DNA of 64,000 nucleotides from Sulfuriferula thiophila (GTDB taxonomy: Bacteria > Pseudomonadota > Gammaproteobacteria > Burkholderiales > Sulfuriferulaceae): contig NZ_BHGL01000007.1 of the NCBI RefSeq assembly GCF_003864975.1, positions 258,359-322,358 of the forward strand, written 5' to 3'. Shown here piece after piece: positions 1-9,013 of this stretch (positions within the stretch are counted from its first letter, which is position 1; each line of letters begins with the position of its first letter). The notes beneath the pieces were generated by a model that was not told the origin of the DNA, did not search any database, and saw nothing but the letters and a program-made list of their open reading frames with translations. The position numbers and the translations under genes are program-made.

Positions 1-2
1 CC

Positions 3-176
3 GCTGTCAGTGCCGGCATCGGTACTGCCTTGTATGCTACTGCGCTGGGCATAGGCATAGGCGTAGCCTTGTACGGACTGTTTTTCTACAATCTGTTTCA
101 GGAGCGCGTTGAACGTATCGCCGATCAGTTCAAGCTGCTCATACTCCACCATAGCCGGGAAACCAATTATGCGTAA
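3..176 (+). CDS. MotA/TolQ/ExbB-type proton channel protein, C-terminal fragment
   Basis: An open frame enters from the left edge and stops at 174-176, giving 57 visible residues. It holds a glycine/alanine-rich hydrophobic stretch (GIGTALYATALGIGIG) followed by YNLFQERVERI. This resembles the last transmembrane helix and cytoplasmic tail of the MotA/TolQ/ExbB family, which energises outer-membrane transport or motility with the proton motive force. The stop overlaps the start of the next gene by 8 bases, so the two are probably co-transcribed. The family call rests on a short hydrophobic fragment; which member it is (ExbB, TolQ or an uncharacterised relative) cannot be told. Confidence 0.55.
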   Translation, partial: AVSAGIGTALYATALGIGIGVALYGLFFYNLFQERVERIADQFKLLILHHSRETNYA

Positions 177-1506
177 TCTTACTATCGGGCTGGCATTTCT
201 CACCCTGCCGCTAACATTGCCCAATGCTGCTGCCGCAGCACAACTACAGGCCGGCCCCATGGTAGGCAGCGTCAGCATGCGCAGCGCGATGGTCTGGGTA
301 CAAGCGGACGCGGCCACTCAGGCCTGGCTGGAATACCGCACGCCCGATGGCAAATTGCACCAGACTGCAAAAACCTCGCTCACAGCGGCGCACCATTTCA
401 CCGGGCACCTCGCCGTCACGGGTCTGGAGCCGGGGCAGCACTATGAATATCGCATGATGTTCGACAACAAGGCCGTGGCCGATAAACTCAGCTTTAATAC
501 CCAGCCACTCTGGCAATGGCGCGCAGATCCGCCCGCATTTACAGCCTTGACCGGCTCATGCCTGTACATCAACGAGGCGCAATATGATCGCCCCGGCACT
601 CCCTACGGCGGCCACTATGAAATTCTCAAAAACATGGCGGCAGTCAAACCGGATCTGACTGTCTGGCTGGGCGACAACCTGTATTTCCGTGAAGCGGATT
701 ACGGCAGCCCGCTGGACATGCCGCTACGCTACCAGCATGATCGCGCATTGCCCGAATTGCAGAAACTCCTGCAGACCGGCCAGCACTACGCCATCTGGGA
801 TGACCACGATTACGGCCCCAATGACAGCGACAAAAGCTTCATCTTCAAGCAGGAAAGTCTGGAACTGTTCAAGGACTACTGGGCAAACCCCAGCTACGGC
901 TTGCCTGGCACGCCCGGCGTATTCACCAAAGTCAGCTATTACGATGTCGATTTTTTCCTGCTCGACGACCGTTATTACCGCGACAACCAGAATATGCCCG
1001 ATACTGCTGACAAAGCCATGTTCGGCAAAGTGCAAATGGACTGGCTGAAAAACGCGCTGCTGTCGTCCACCGCCAGCTTCAAGATCATTGCTGCGGGCGG
1101 GCAAATGATCAACGACGAAAACAAGTATGAAGGCTGGCAATCCTATACCACCGAACGCAAGGACTTCCTCGACTGGCTGACGCAAACGCACGTCAACGGT
1201 GTGATGTTCCTGTCCGGTGACCGCCATCAGTCCGAACTAATGCGCATGCCGCGTGCCGACGCCTATCCGCTGTACGAGCTGACCTGCTCGCCGTTTACCT
1301 CGGGTACGCACAACGTTGACAGCGAGCGCAGCAATCCGGAACTGGTAGACGATACCCTGGTAGGCGAACGCAACTACTGCACGCTGAGCTTCTCCGGTCC
1401 GCTCAAAGCACGCGTCATGGATGTCAAAAGCTTTGATGTCAATGGCAAGCAAATTTGGGCAAAACAGCTGACATTGCAAGAACTCACAGCAAAACCGGTG
1501 CGATAA
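169..1506 (+). CDS. PhoD-like secreted phosphodiesterase/alkaline phosphatase
   Basis: This 445-residue protein matches the PhoD-like metallophosphoesterase family, exported enzymes that cleave phosphomono- or diesters. The ATG at 169 is chosen because it begins a clean signal peptide (MRNLTIGLAFLTLPLTLPNAAAAA); an in-frame TTG at 109 would only add residues in front of it. Metal-site motifs appear in the expected order: TGSCLY, WLGDNLYF, WDDHDYGPND, a DDRYYRDN segment and SGDRHQSE near the C terminus. An N-terminal beta-rich domain (about residues 25-130) precedes the catalytic domain, as in PhoD. It lies directly before a second, unrelated secreted phosphodiesterase. The natural substrate cannot be read from the sequence. 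Confidence 0.82.
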   Translation: MRNLTIGLAFLTLPLTLPNAAAAAQLQAGPMVGSVSMRSAMVWVQADAATQAWLEYRTPDGKLHQTAKTSLTAAHHFTGHLAVTGLEPGQHYEYRMMFDNKAVADKLSFNTQPLWQWRADPPAFTALTGSCLYINEAQYDRPGTPYGGHYEILKNMAAVKPDLTVWLGDNLYFREADYGSPLDMPLRYQHDRALPELQKLLQTGQHYAIWDDHDYGPNDSDKSFIFKQESLELFKDYWANPSYGLPGTPGVFTKVSYYDVDFFLLDDRYYRDNQNMPDTADKAMFGKVQMDWLKNALLSSTASFKIIAAGGQMINDENKYEGWQSYTTERKDFLDWLTQTHVNGVMFLSGDRHQSELMRMPRADAYPLYELTCSPFTSGTHNVDSERSNPELVDDTLVGERNYCTLSFSGPLKARVMDVKSFDVNGKQIWAKQLTLQELTAKPVR

Positions 1507-1643
1507 GGAATACCACCGCAGCAACTCGCTTCGCTGCGGTGACACGCTTCGCATCCCTGAACCGTCTCTCAGCAATCCGTCAGCATTCTGCCGCACTCCC
1601 GTCATTCGCGTTAGGTAAGCTAACGCCACCATCAATTCACGTA

Positions 1644-3656
1644 ATGACCAAGTTCATCATGAATACACCTGCTCTAAAACAAATCTGTTTAGCGCTGGCT
1701 GCCAGCCTGCTATTATCCTCATTACCCGCCCAGGCCACCCCCGCCAAAGCGCCGACCAATTCCCGTCACGTGATTATTTTCGTGTGGGATGGCCTGCGCC
1801 CGGATTCGGTGACTAAAGTTGACACGCCCAACCTGTACCGCATGCGTACAGCGGGAGTGAACTTCACTGCTAACCACGCGACTTATCCGACCTTTACCAT
1901 GATGAATGCGGCCAGCTTTGCGACTGGCAGTTTCCCCGAACATACCGGGTTCTATGGCAACACCGTGTGGCACGCCAGTGCTGCAGGCAAGGATGCACAC
2001 GGCAAGCCGGTGGATTTCCAGCAACCGCAATTTACTGAGGATTACGGCATCCTCGATGCGCTCAATGCTTCCTATAACGATCATCTGCTGATGGTCGGCA
2101 CCCTGTTCCAGGCAGCACAGGCACGCGGCATCACTACTGCTGCCATTGGCAAATCCGGTCCGGCCTATATGCAGGATTTCAAGCGCGGCGGGTTATTGCT
2201 GGACGAGCGCACGGTGCTACCACTGAGTCTGGCGCAGGAATTACAGGCCGCTGGCATAGCGCTACCCAAAACCACACCACTGACGGACAGCAATGCCGCG
2301 CTGGTACTGAAAGACGACAACGGTGATCCGACTGCTGCCGACAAAGTCAGCAAACTGGATGACAAAGTCACCACCGACCCTACCAATGCCAGCGGTTCGC
2401 CGTACAGCAAGGCGAACGCCTACATGATGCACGCTTATCTCGGCTATATCCTGCCAGCCCACCAGCCCGGACTGAGCGTGGTGTGGATGCGCAACCCGGA
2501 TTCCACCCAGCATAATTACGGCCCCGGCACCGCCAATGCGCTGGATGCATTACACGCGCAGGATCAGCTGCTGGGCGAACTGCAAGCCAGACTCAAAGCG
2601 TTGAAAATGGCAGCCAATACCGATATCGTCGTTGTCTCCGATCACGGTCACAGTAGCGTTGCCGGGGATGCGGACTGGTTCCCGCTGCGCGTTATCGCCG
2701 ACGGCAAGCCTGGTCAAACCAGCGAGCTGGCCTATTCGGTATCGGGCGATGTGCGCACGGCGGATCTGCTTACCCGCGCCGGTTTTACTGCGTTTGATGG
2801 TAATGGCTGCGTGCTGGATCCGGTGATGTCCGGCATCCGTGCCGACAACACCCCGGTTTATGTCACCCAGACGGATAATGACGGCAGCATCTGCGGTAAA
2901 GCCGGACAAAAATACACCACTGCCAGCTTCAAGGTTCCCGCTACACTGCCGCTGGATAAGCACCCTATCGTGATTGCCGCGAATGGCGGCAGTGATTATC
3001 TGTACCTGCCTGACCACGATGCAGACACCGTCGCCAAAGTCGTACGCTATGTGCAATCGCGCCCGGAATACGGCGCGGTGTTTATCGACAGCCGCTACGG
3101 CAAACTGCCCGGCACACTGCCGCTGCAACTGGTGCATCTGGAAAATACCGAGGGACGCAATCCTGACATGGTGGTGAGCTTCAACTTCAACGATAAGGCT
3201 GTCGTCCAAGGCATGCCAGGCACGGAATACGAAAGCGCCGGCAATAATCGCGGTATGCACGGCAGTTTCAGCCCTATCGATGTGCATAACACACTGATCG
3301 CTTACGGCCCGGATTTCCGCCGCAGCTATCGCGACGTAGCACCTAGTGGCAACGTCGATGTGGCACCGACCATCGCGCATATCATGGGCTTGAAACTGGC
3401 CGGAGAAGGGCATGACGGACGAGTGCTGGTGGAAGCCTTGCGCAGCACCAAGGCCAGCTATAAGCCAAAAGTGACACAGCATGTGCTGACATCATCCCGT
3501 GCTGACGATCTGAAAGTCGTGTATCCGACTGATCCGGACGGCAAGGACATCAACCACACGCAGCAGCACTACCAGATCGAGTTAAATACCCACACGCTGT
3601 ATCAGCGCGGCAAGCCTTATACCTACTTTGATAGTGCAAAGGCTATTCGCAACTGA
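1644..3656 (+). CDS. Secreted type I phosphodiesterase/nucleotide pyrophosphatase family protein
   Basis: About 670 residues with an N-terminal signal peptide (LALAASLLLSSLPAQA). It belongs to the alkaline-phosphatase superfamily, phosphodiesterase/nucleotide pyrophosphatase branch. Visible signatures are FVWDGLRPDSV (first metal aspartate), the TYPTFTMMNAAS segment with the likely threonine nucleophile, NPDSTQHNYGPG, VVSDHGHSS (metal Asp-His) and MHGSFSP near the end. Two in-frame ATGs, at 1644 and 1659, could start it; neither has a strong ribosome-binding site. It follows the PhoD-like gene after 137 bases. Both genes may serve extracellular organic phosphate scavenging, but no Pho box was recognised. 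Confidence 0.8.
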   Translation: MTKFIMNTPALKQICLALAASLLLSSLPAQATPAKAPTNSRHVIIFVWDGLRPDSVTKVDTPNLYRMRTAGVNFTANHATYPTFTMMNAASFATGSFPEHTGFYGNTVWHASAAGKDAHGKPVDFQQPQFTEDYGILDALNASYNDHLLMVGTLFQAAQARGITTAAIGKSGPAYMQDFKRGGLLLDERTVLPLSLAQELQAAGIALPKTTPLTDSNAALVLKDDNGDPTAADKVSKLDDKVTTDPTNASGSPYSKANAYMMHAYLGYILPAHQPGLSVVWMRNPDSTQHNYGPGTANALDALHAQDQLLGELQARLKALKMAANTDIVVVSDHGHSSVAGDADWFPLRVIADGKPGQTSELAYSVSGDVRTADLLTRAGFTAFDGNGCVLDPVMSGIRADNTPVYVTQTDNDGSICGKAGQKYTTASFKVPATLPLDKHPIVIAANGGSDYLYLPDHDADTVAKVVRYVQSRPEYGAVFIDSRYGKLPGTLPLQLVHLENTEGRNPDMVVSFNFNDKAVVQGMPGTEYESAGNNRGMHGSFSPIDVHNTLIAYGPDFRRSYRDVAPSGNVDVAPTIAHIMGLKLAGEGHDGRVLVEALRSTKASYKPKVTQHVLTSSRADDLKVVYPTDPDGKDINHTQQHYQIELNTHTLYQRGKPYTYFDSAKAIRN

Positions 3657-3666
3657 ACGCAACGAG

Positions 3667-3719
3667 TCATTCCGGTAAGGTTGATCGTGCTCGCAACACT
3701 GACAGCCACGCCGGAATGA
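3667..3719. terminator. Inverted repeat between convergent genes, possible terminator
   Basis: TCATTCCGG at 3667-3675 is repeated as its exact reverse complement CCGGAATGA at 3711-3719, separated by 35 bases. It sits between the ends of two convergent genes, where a bidirectional terminator is expected. The loop is long and there is no T-tract, so this is tentative. Confidence 0.35.
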
Positions 3720-3735
3720 TCAATCAGCCTGGGCG

Positions 3736-4824
3736 TCACGCAGCAGTACAAGGGAATACAACGACATGATCAGCCTCGATGCGGATACCGATCATCTCTC
3801 CATAGGCATGATTGTGATGACTGGATACCAGAGATAATACCTTCTGCCCTCCTGCAAGCATAAGCGTGTAGAGTATGTCTGCGCCGCGAAACGCTTTGTG
3901 CACCACTTCGGCTTGCATGGCACTTGCATCATCGTGCACAACATCATCCGGACGCAACAGCACTTCCACTTTGCATGCATTACCGCATTGCGGCGGTATT
4001 TCCCCTGCCAGAGTACCCAAAACGGTTTCTACCTGATTACCATTGCGTACAGTACCGGGTATCAGCACCCCTTCACCGATAAAATCAGCGACGAAACGGC
4101 TGGCTGGCTGGTGATAAAGATTATAAGCAGTATCCCATTGTTGCAGCACTCCATGATGCATAACGCCGATCTCGTCGGCGATAGCAAACGCCTCATTCTG
4201 ATCATGCGTGACTATCAGCGCCGTGGTGTTCTGCTGCTTGAGAATGTCGCGCACTTCCTGGCCAAGCCGCTCGCGCAGCGCGACATCCAGACTGGAGAAG
4301 GGCTCATCCAGCAGCAATAGCGCCGGGCACGGCGCCAAGGCTCTGGCCAGGGCAACACGCTGCTGTTGTCCACCCGATAATTCATGGGGAAATTTACGGC
4401 CGCTGTCCGGCAGGCCTACGACCTCGAGCAGCTCTGCCACACGCTGGGCACGTTCCCGCCTGCCCACACCGTGCAGACCGAAGCCGATGTTGTCAGCCAC
4501 GTTGAGATGGGGGAACAAGGCATAATCCTGAAACACCATGCCTACTCGTCTTTGTTCGGGTGGCAGCACAAAACCAGACCGGCTCACGCTGGCACCGTTA
4601 ATCATGATTTCCCCGCCACTAACCGGCTCGAAGCCAGCCACGCCACGCAGCACGGTGGTTTTGCCGCAACCGGAAGGACCGAGCAGGCAGCCGATAGTGC
4701 CTTGAGCAAGCTTGAAGGAAAGGCCTTTCACCACTGCCTGGTCACCATATCCCTGGTGTATAGCCTGCACCTCCAGCTGATAAACGCCTGGCACAGGGAC
4801 GGGGCACTGTATAGAACTAGTCAT
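3736..4824 (-). CDS. fbpC: Ferric iron ABC transporter ATP-binding protein
   Basis: This 362-residue protein is the ATPase of an Fbp/Afu-type ferric iron importer. It has Walker A (GPSGCGKTT), the ABC signature (LSGGQQQRVALARALA), Walker B (LLLLDEPFSSLD) and the H-loop (IVTHDQ). A C-terminal extension of about 100 residues has the TOBE-like character usual in FbpC/PotA/MalK ATPases. The ATG at 4824 overlaps the permease stop codon as ATGA, which fixes the start; an upstream in-frame start would only add sequence inside the permease gene. It is the last gene of fbpA-fbpB-fbpC, controlled from the Fur box in front of fbpA. Confidence 0.9.
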   Translation of the reverse strand: MTSSIQCPVPVPGVYQLEVQAIHQGYGDQAVVKGLSFKLAQGTIGCLLGPSGCGKTTVLRGVAGFEPVSGGEIMINGASVSRSGFVLPPEQRRVGMVFQDYALFPHLNVADNIGFGLHGVGRRERAQRVAELLEVVGLPDSGRKFPHELSGGQQQRVALARALAPCPALLLLDEPFSSLDVALRERLGQEVRDILKQQNTTALIVTHDQNEAFAIADEIGVMHHGVLQQWDTAYNLYHQPASRFVADFIGEGVLIPGTVRNGNQVETVLGTLAGEIPPQCGNACKVEVLLRPDDVVHDDASAMQAEVVHKAFRGADILYTLMLAGGQKVLSLVSSHHNHAYGEMIGIRIEADHVVVFPCTAA

Positions 4825-6428
4825 CTGGATTTTTCCGAGTGTTTTACCAGCAAGGCAATGGGCAGCAATCCGGCAAGTACCAGTGCCACAGCGGGCAATG
4901 CCGCACGCTCCCATTCACCTTCCGAAGTCATTTCAAATATGCGCACTGCCAGCGTATCCCAGCCGAATGGACGCGTCATCAAGGTAATCGGCATTTCCTT
5001 CATTACATCGACAAATACCAGAGCGGCAGCCGACAGCAAACCACCGCGCAACATGGGCAGATGCACGCGGCGCAACATGGCCAGCCCGGAAAAACCCAAA
5101 CTGCGCGACGCCTCTTCCAGGTTACGGGTAATGCGCTGCATGGCACTGTCCATCGGATTATAGCCAACCGCTAGAAATCTGGTCAGATAGGCGGGCAGCA
5201 TAACCAATAGTGTGCCCTGCAAAATCAGACCAGTGTCGATACCAAACCAGCTTTTAGCAGTACCGATCAACTGTTGATCGAGCCATGCCAGAGGAATGAC
5301 GATACCCACGGCCAGCACAGCACCGGGTACTGCATACCCCAGTGTTGCGATGCGTACCATGGCAACTGTCCAGCTATCGTTATGCTGGCGCTGGGCATAA
5401 GTCAGTAACAATGCGGTCACAACAACCAGCACCGCGGACAATCCACCCAGTAACAGTGAGTGCCAGAGAAATTCGACATAACGCGCATCAAAATCCTGCA
5501 CAAAAACTTTTGCCGACCAGGACAACAATTGCATTACCGGGATGATAAATGCCACCAGCAAAATCAGAGCAGCAAAACCGCTGGCCAGCCATGCGTTATA
5601 CCCGCGCAGAACAATTCTATCCATGCGCGTATGTCGCCCAGCCTGCGTAAAGCGCAAACCGCGGCGCGACATTTGCTCTGCCACAATTAAGGCGAACACC
5701 AGCACTATCAGCACGGATGCCAGCTGAGATGCGCCTTGCAGCGAAAACATGCCGAACCATGTTTTGTAGATAGCCGTAGTGAATGTGTCGTAATTGAATA
5801 CGGCAACCGTACCGAAATCCGCCAGCGTTTCCATCAAGGCCAGCATCAGACCTGAAATAATCCAGGGGCGTGCCAGTGGTAATGCCACCTTAAAAAATCC
5901 GGATTTCCGGCTGTAGCCAAGCGACTGCGCCACTTCCAGCGCTTGTCTCCCCTGGGTAAGGAACGCATTGCGTGCCAGCAGATAAACATAAGGGTACAGA
6001 GCCAGAACCATTACCAGGATCACGCCCCCGGCTGAACGAATGGGCGGAAACACGACCGGACCACCGGCAAATTCACGCAGCCAGGTTTGCACTGGCCCGG
6101 TGAAATCAAGCAGAGCAACGTAAACAAAAGCAGTGACATAGGCTGGCACGGCCAGTGGCAGCAACAACGCCCAGGAAAAAAAGCGCCGTCCGGGAAATTC
6201 GCATACGGCAGTCAGCCAGGCCAGGCTGACACCAAGCAGCGTAACACCAATTGCCACCCCCACCACCAGCTTCACGGTATTGCCAAGCAGACCGGGCAGC
6301 ACGTATTCCAGCAGGTGCTGCCAGATTTCCCGTTCCGGATTAAACAGTGAAGCCAGTACGATTACGAGCGGGATAATAACCAGAACTGCGATCAAGGTCG
6401 CAGTCAGTCGCCAGCCATTGCCTCTCAT
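4821..6428 (-). CDS. fbpB: Ferric iron ABC transporter permease, fused two-domain type
   Basis: A 535-residue polytopic membrane protein with two tandem binding-protein-dependent transport permease domains, the usual FbpB architecture. Each half carries an EAA-like loop that docks on the ATPase: ALEVAQSLGYSRKSGFFKVALP in the first half and LEEASRSLGFSGLAMLRRVHLP in the second, both with the conserved glycine. About twelve hydrophobic segments are visible. The start at 6428 overlaps the fbpA stop as ATGA, and the end overlaps fbpC the same way, showing a translationally coupled operon. It forms the inner-membrane channel for iron delivered by FbpA. Confidence 0.9.
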   Translation of the reverse strand: MRGNGWRLTATLIAVLVIIPLVIVLASLFNPEREIWQHLLEYVLPGLLGNTVKLVVGVAIGVTLLGVSLAWLTAVCEFPGRRFFSWALLLPLAVPAYVTAFVYVALLDFTGPVQTWLREFAGGPVVFPPIRSAGGVILVMVLALYPYVYLLARNAFLTQGRQALEVAQSLGYSRKSGFFKVALPLARPWIISGLMLALMETLADFGTVAVFNYDTFTTAIYKTWFGMFSLQGASQLASVLIVLVFALIVAEQMSRRGLRFTQAGRHTRMDRIVLRGYNAWLASGFAALILLVAFIIPVMQLLSWSAKVFVQDFDARYVEFLWHSLLLGGLSAVLVVVTALLLTYAQRQHNDSWTVAMVRIATLGYAVPGAVLAVGIVIPLAWLDQQLIGTAKSWFGIDTGLILQGTLLVMLPAYLTRFLAVGYNPMDSAMQRITRNLEEASRSLGFSGLAMLRRVHLPMLRGGLLSAAALVFVDVMKEMPITLMTRPFGWDTLAVRIFEMTSEGEWERAALPAVALVLAGLLPIALLVKHSEKSR

Positions 6429-7423
6429 CTATAACCGGCGCGATCCATTAATTTAACCGCCTCAGCCTGCAATTCACCTGCTTTTGCAAGGTTTACCGGG
6501 TTTTGCTTGAAGCTGCCCCAGGCGGCCACCACAGGATCAGCCTTGACGGCTGGATTGACCGGATATTCCATATTGACATCGGCAAACAGATTCTGCGCCT
6601 TGGGTGATGACAACCACTCCAGCAGTGCTACCGCTTCTTTTTCATGTTTGGCATATTTCACTATACCAGCACCGGAAACATTCACATGCACGCCGCCAGC
6701 TTTCTGGTTAGGCCAGAATACAGACAGCGGCAAGCCCGCTTTTTTCTCCATCAAGCGCCCATAATAATAGGTGTTGGCTATACCTACATCACACTGACCG
6801 GCGGCAATCGCTTCCAGCATTTTGGTATCATCCGGGAACGGATCTGTAGCGAGATTTGCAACCCAGGATTTGACGATCTGTTCTGTTTTAGCTGCGCCAT
6901 GTTCTGCAATCATCATGGCTACCAGCGACTGGTTGTATACTTTTTTGGAAGTGCGCAGGCACAGACGACCCTTCCACTTAGCGTTACCCAAATCTTCGTA
7001 CGTTGACAGATCGCCAGGCTTTACCTTCTGGTTGTTATAAAAAATAGTGCGGGCGCGTACCGACAACCCGAACCATTGATCACCCGGGTCACGCAAATAA
7101 GCTGGCACATTTGCATTTAATGTTTTCGACTGCACTGGCTTGAGCAGCCCCTCCTTCGCAGCCTCCCAGAGATTACCGGCATCCACGGTAATCAGCATGT
7201 CGGCAGGCGTATTCTGACCTTCCGCCTTGAGACGCTGGAGCAAAGCACCTTCTTTATCAGTAATAAACTTCACCTCCACACCCGTATCCTTGGTGTAAGC
7301 ATCGAACAAAGGTTTAATGAGCTGTTCATTTCTGGCAGAGTACACGACTACTTCAGCCGCACTCACTGAAGTTGCCGCCAAACTGAGCATGGTGCTGACA
7401 AGCAAGGTTTTAAGCATATTCAT
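6425..7423 (-). CDS. fbpA: Periplasmic ferric iron-binding protein
   Basis: A 332-residue periplasmic solute-binding protein with a signal peptide (MLKTLLVSTMLSLAATSVSAA). The mature N terminus EVVVYSARNEQLIKPLF is typical of the FbpA/FutA/AfuA family, which carries Fe(III) to the inner-membrane permease. The motif NTYYYGR contains the adjacent tyrosines that bind iron in FbpA proteins. Translation could begin at GTG 7426 or ATG 7423; an AAGGAAA ribosome-binding site just upstream suits the ATG. It is the first gene of fbpABC and has a strong Fur-box match about 50 bases upstream, so it is most likely iron-repressed. Confidence 0.9.
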   Translation of the reverse strand: MNMLKTLLVSTMLSLAATSVSAAEVVVYSARNEQLIKPLFDAYTKDTGVEVKFITDKEGALLQRLKAEGQNTPADMLITVDAGNLWEAAKEGLLKPVQSKTLNANVPAYLRDPGDQWFGLSVRARTIFYNNQKVKPGDLSTYEDLGNAKWKGRLCLRTSKKVYNQSLVAMMIAEHGAAKTEQIVKSWVANLATDPFPDDTKMLEAIAAGQCDVGIANTYYYGRLMEKKAGLPLSVFWPNQKAGGVHVNVSGAGIVKYAKHEKEAVALLEWLSSPKAQNLFADVNMEYPVNPAVKADPVVAAWGSFKQNPVNLAKAGELQAEAVKLMDRAGYR

Positions 7424-7469
7424 CACAATTTCCTTAAAATTAAAATAACGATGAATGAATTTTACATTA

Positions 7470-7488
7470 AATGAGAATCACTATCAAT
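7470..7488 (-). promoter_or_regulatory. Fur box upstream of fbpABC
   Basis: The sequence AATGAGAATCACTATCAAT contains TGAGAATCACTATCA at 7472-7486. This matches the 7-1-7 Fur consensus TGATAATNATTATCA at 13 of 14 defined positions. It lies about 47-65 bases before the fbpA start in an AT-rich region, the expected place for Fur to block RNA polymerase when iron is replete. The match is read directly; binding is inferred. Confidence 0.8.
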
Positions 7489-7558
7489 AGTATTTATTAT
7501 TTTTCAAAGCAAACCACATTGGCCTACATAAATATAACGCGACTTACATCAAGCTCCT

Positions 7559-8356
7559 TCAACATGCCAATCCCTGATTAATATTGGCAATGCAATTCAC
7601 CTCAGCATCCCAGTAACCGGGTAAGGTATCCCACGGATTAGTCCCCGTATCGTTGGTCAGATACACCAATCCGGCATTACGACTTACCGCAAGGTTAAGA
7701 TAGGTACTGAGCTGACTGCTGCTAGTCATGCTGTACACCAGATTGCCAAAATATTGACGATTGTAACCAGCAACCCACGCACTGGGTACGAAGCTGTTAT
7801 ATGCCCTTGCCTTACCCTCAAACACCACCAGCGCATCAGCCGTAGGCAGCGTGAGATAGGACTGCTGGGTATTGGTGCCGGGATTACCGATTACCCGATA
7901 GTTATAGTTAATGGTTTTGATCTGATCATAAATCGACTGATAATACGTGTAATGGCTAGTGTTGGCATCGTTGCTCATTTCGTCGAGGAAGATGCCGTCT
8001 ACCGGATACCACGCGATATACAGATTGATATCATTGATCACGTCAGCCATGGGGCGCGTGCCATAGCCGGTGGCCACATAACCCAGCACATGGCCGCCGG
8101 CCAGGCGCACATTCTGCACTGCGCTGACATAACTGGCGTCCTGCGCGGCACCCGGCCCGGAGGCGGGATTCATGATGACAGACAGCGGAATTTTCTGAGC
8201 AGCAGTCGCCAAACTGCTCCAGCCTGCCGGGTTGACCGGCGGATCAAAATAGGCAGGAACCAGCGCTTCCAGCAACGGCTGCGCACTGACGACCTGACTT
8301 GCCAGCATGCCAGCCGCGAACATAGCTGCCACCGAACCTGTTATTGCTGTTTTCAT
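7559..8356 (-). CDS. Spherulation-specific family 4 (spherulin-4) secreted protein
   Basis: A 265-residue protein with a signal peptide (MKTAITGSVAAMFAAGMLASQVVSAQ). The mature part starts PLLEALVPAYFDPP and contains VIMNPASGPG, GYVATGYGTR and DGIFLDEMSND, hallmarks of the spherulin-4 family. These are predicted TIM-barrel, glycosidase-like proteins first seen in slime-mould encystment and found scattered in bacteria. The ATG at 8356 is preceded by a strong ribosome-binding site (GGAGGGG), which separates it cleanly from the neighbouring methyltransferase. The enzymatic activity of this family is not firmly established. The acidic DEMS motif is a candidate catalytic segment by analogy only. 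Confidence 0.72.
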   Translation of the reverse strand: MKTAITGSVAAMFAAGMLASQVVSAQPLLEALVPAYFDPPVNPAGWSSLATAAQKIPLSVIMNPASGPGAAQDASYVSAVQNVRLAGGHVLGYVATGYGTRPMADVINDINLYIAWYPVDGIFLDEMSNDANTSHYTYYQSIYDQIKTINYNYRVIGNPGTNTQQSYLTLPTADALVVFEGKARAYNSFVPSAWVAGYNRQYFGNLVYSMTSSSQLSTYLNLAVSRNAGLVYLTNDTGTNPWDTLPGYWDAEVNCIANINQGLAC

Positions 8357-8402
8357 ATCCCCTCCGGTTGTATCCGTTATTGTTATAAAGGGTGAAAAAA
8401 AA

Positions 8403-8999
8403 CTACCCCGGTTTACGTGCCACCACATCAATTAGCGCTGACATGCCATGGTGATGAGCGCCTTCACTGATGTGCTCGTCATGTTCGTGCAAATGCAGAA
8501 TTTCCCAACCGGCAAGAAGCTCTCTGAGCATAGGCTCGGTATACATATTTTCAGCTGCCGATGGACCGCCAGTTTTAAATTCCAGCTGGCGTGGCGTATA
8601 GCCTTGCAGCAATAATAAGCCACCGGGCTTGAGCGCAGCTTTCATGCCCTCAAACAGGATTTTGCGACCAGCAGGATCGGCGAATTGGATAAAGATAGCA
8701 ACCACGGCATCAAACCGTGCTTCACCCCACTGCCACCGCAGTAAATCGGCACACTCAAAATCCAGATTCACGCCACGCTCCTGCGCCAGCTTCTGTGCTT
8801 TCGCCAACGCTACGCTGGAGCCTTCAACAGACAACACCGACAAGCCCTGTTGCGCCATCCACACACCATTGCGGCCTTCGCCATCGGCCACCGCCAGCAC
8901 GCGCTGCCCGGGAGTCAGGCGGAACGCCTGTTGCGTCAGGAATACATTTGGCTCGGTACCAAAAATAAATTCCGGTACGTTATAACGTTCGTCCCACAT
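8403..8999 (-). CDS. Class I SAM-dependent methyltransferase
   Basis: A 198-residue soluble protein with the Rossmann-like SAM fold. Motif I is degenerate but recognisable (VLAVADGEGRNGVWMA, where the usual glycine-rich loop is DGEGRNG), followed by an acidic end of beta 2 (SVEGSSVAL) and FDAVVAIFIQF. The N terminus (WDERYNVPEFIFGTEPN) is typical of TehB/thiopurine-methyltransferase-like small methyltransferases, some linked to tellurite or other oxyanion tolerance. An AGGAAT ribosome-binding site precedes the ATG. It lies 14 bases after dsbC on the same strand. The substrate is unknown. Confidence 0.75.
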   Translation of the reverse strand: MWDERYNVPEFIFGTEPNVFLTQQAFRLTPGQRVLAVADGEGRNGVWMAQQGLSVLSVEGSSVALAKAQKLAQERGVNLDFECADLLRWQWGEARFDAVVAIFIQFADPAGRKILFEGMKAALKPGGLLLLQGYTPRQLEFKTGGPSAAENMYTEPMLRELLAGWEILHLHEHDEHISEGAHHHGMSALIDVVARKPG

Positions 9000-9013
9000 C
9001 GTTTATTCCTTGA

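Noticed and set aside
2550-3482. A 310-codon open frame on the minus strand
   Set aside because: It is fully antisense to the secreted phosphodiesterase gene, whose motifs are intact, and its translation has no recognisable domain.
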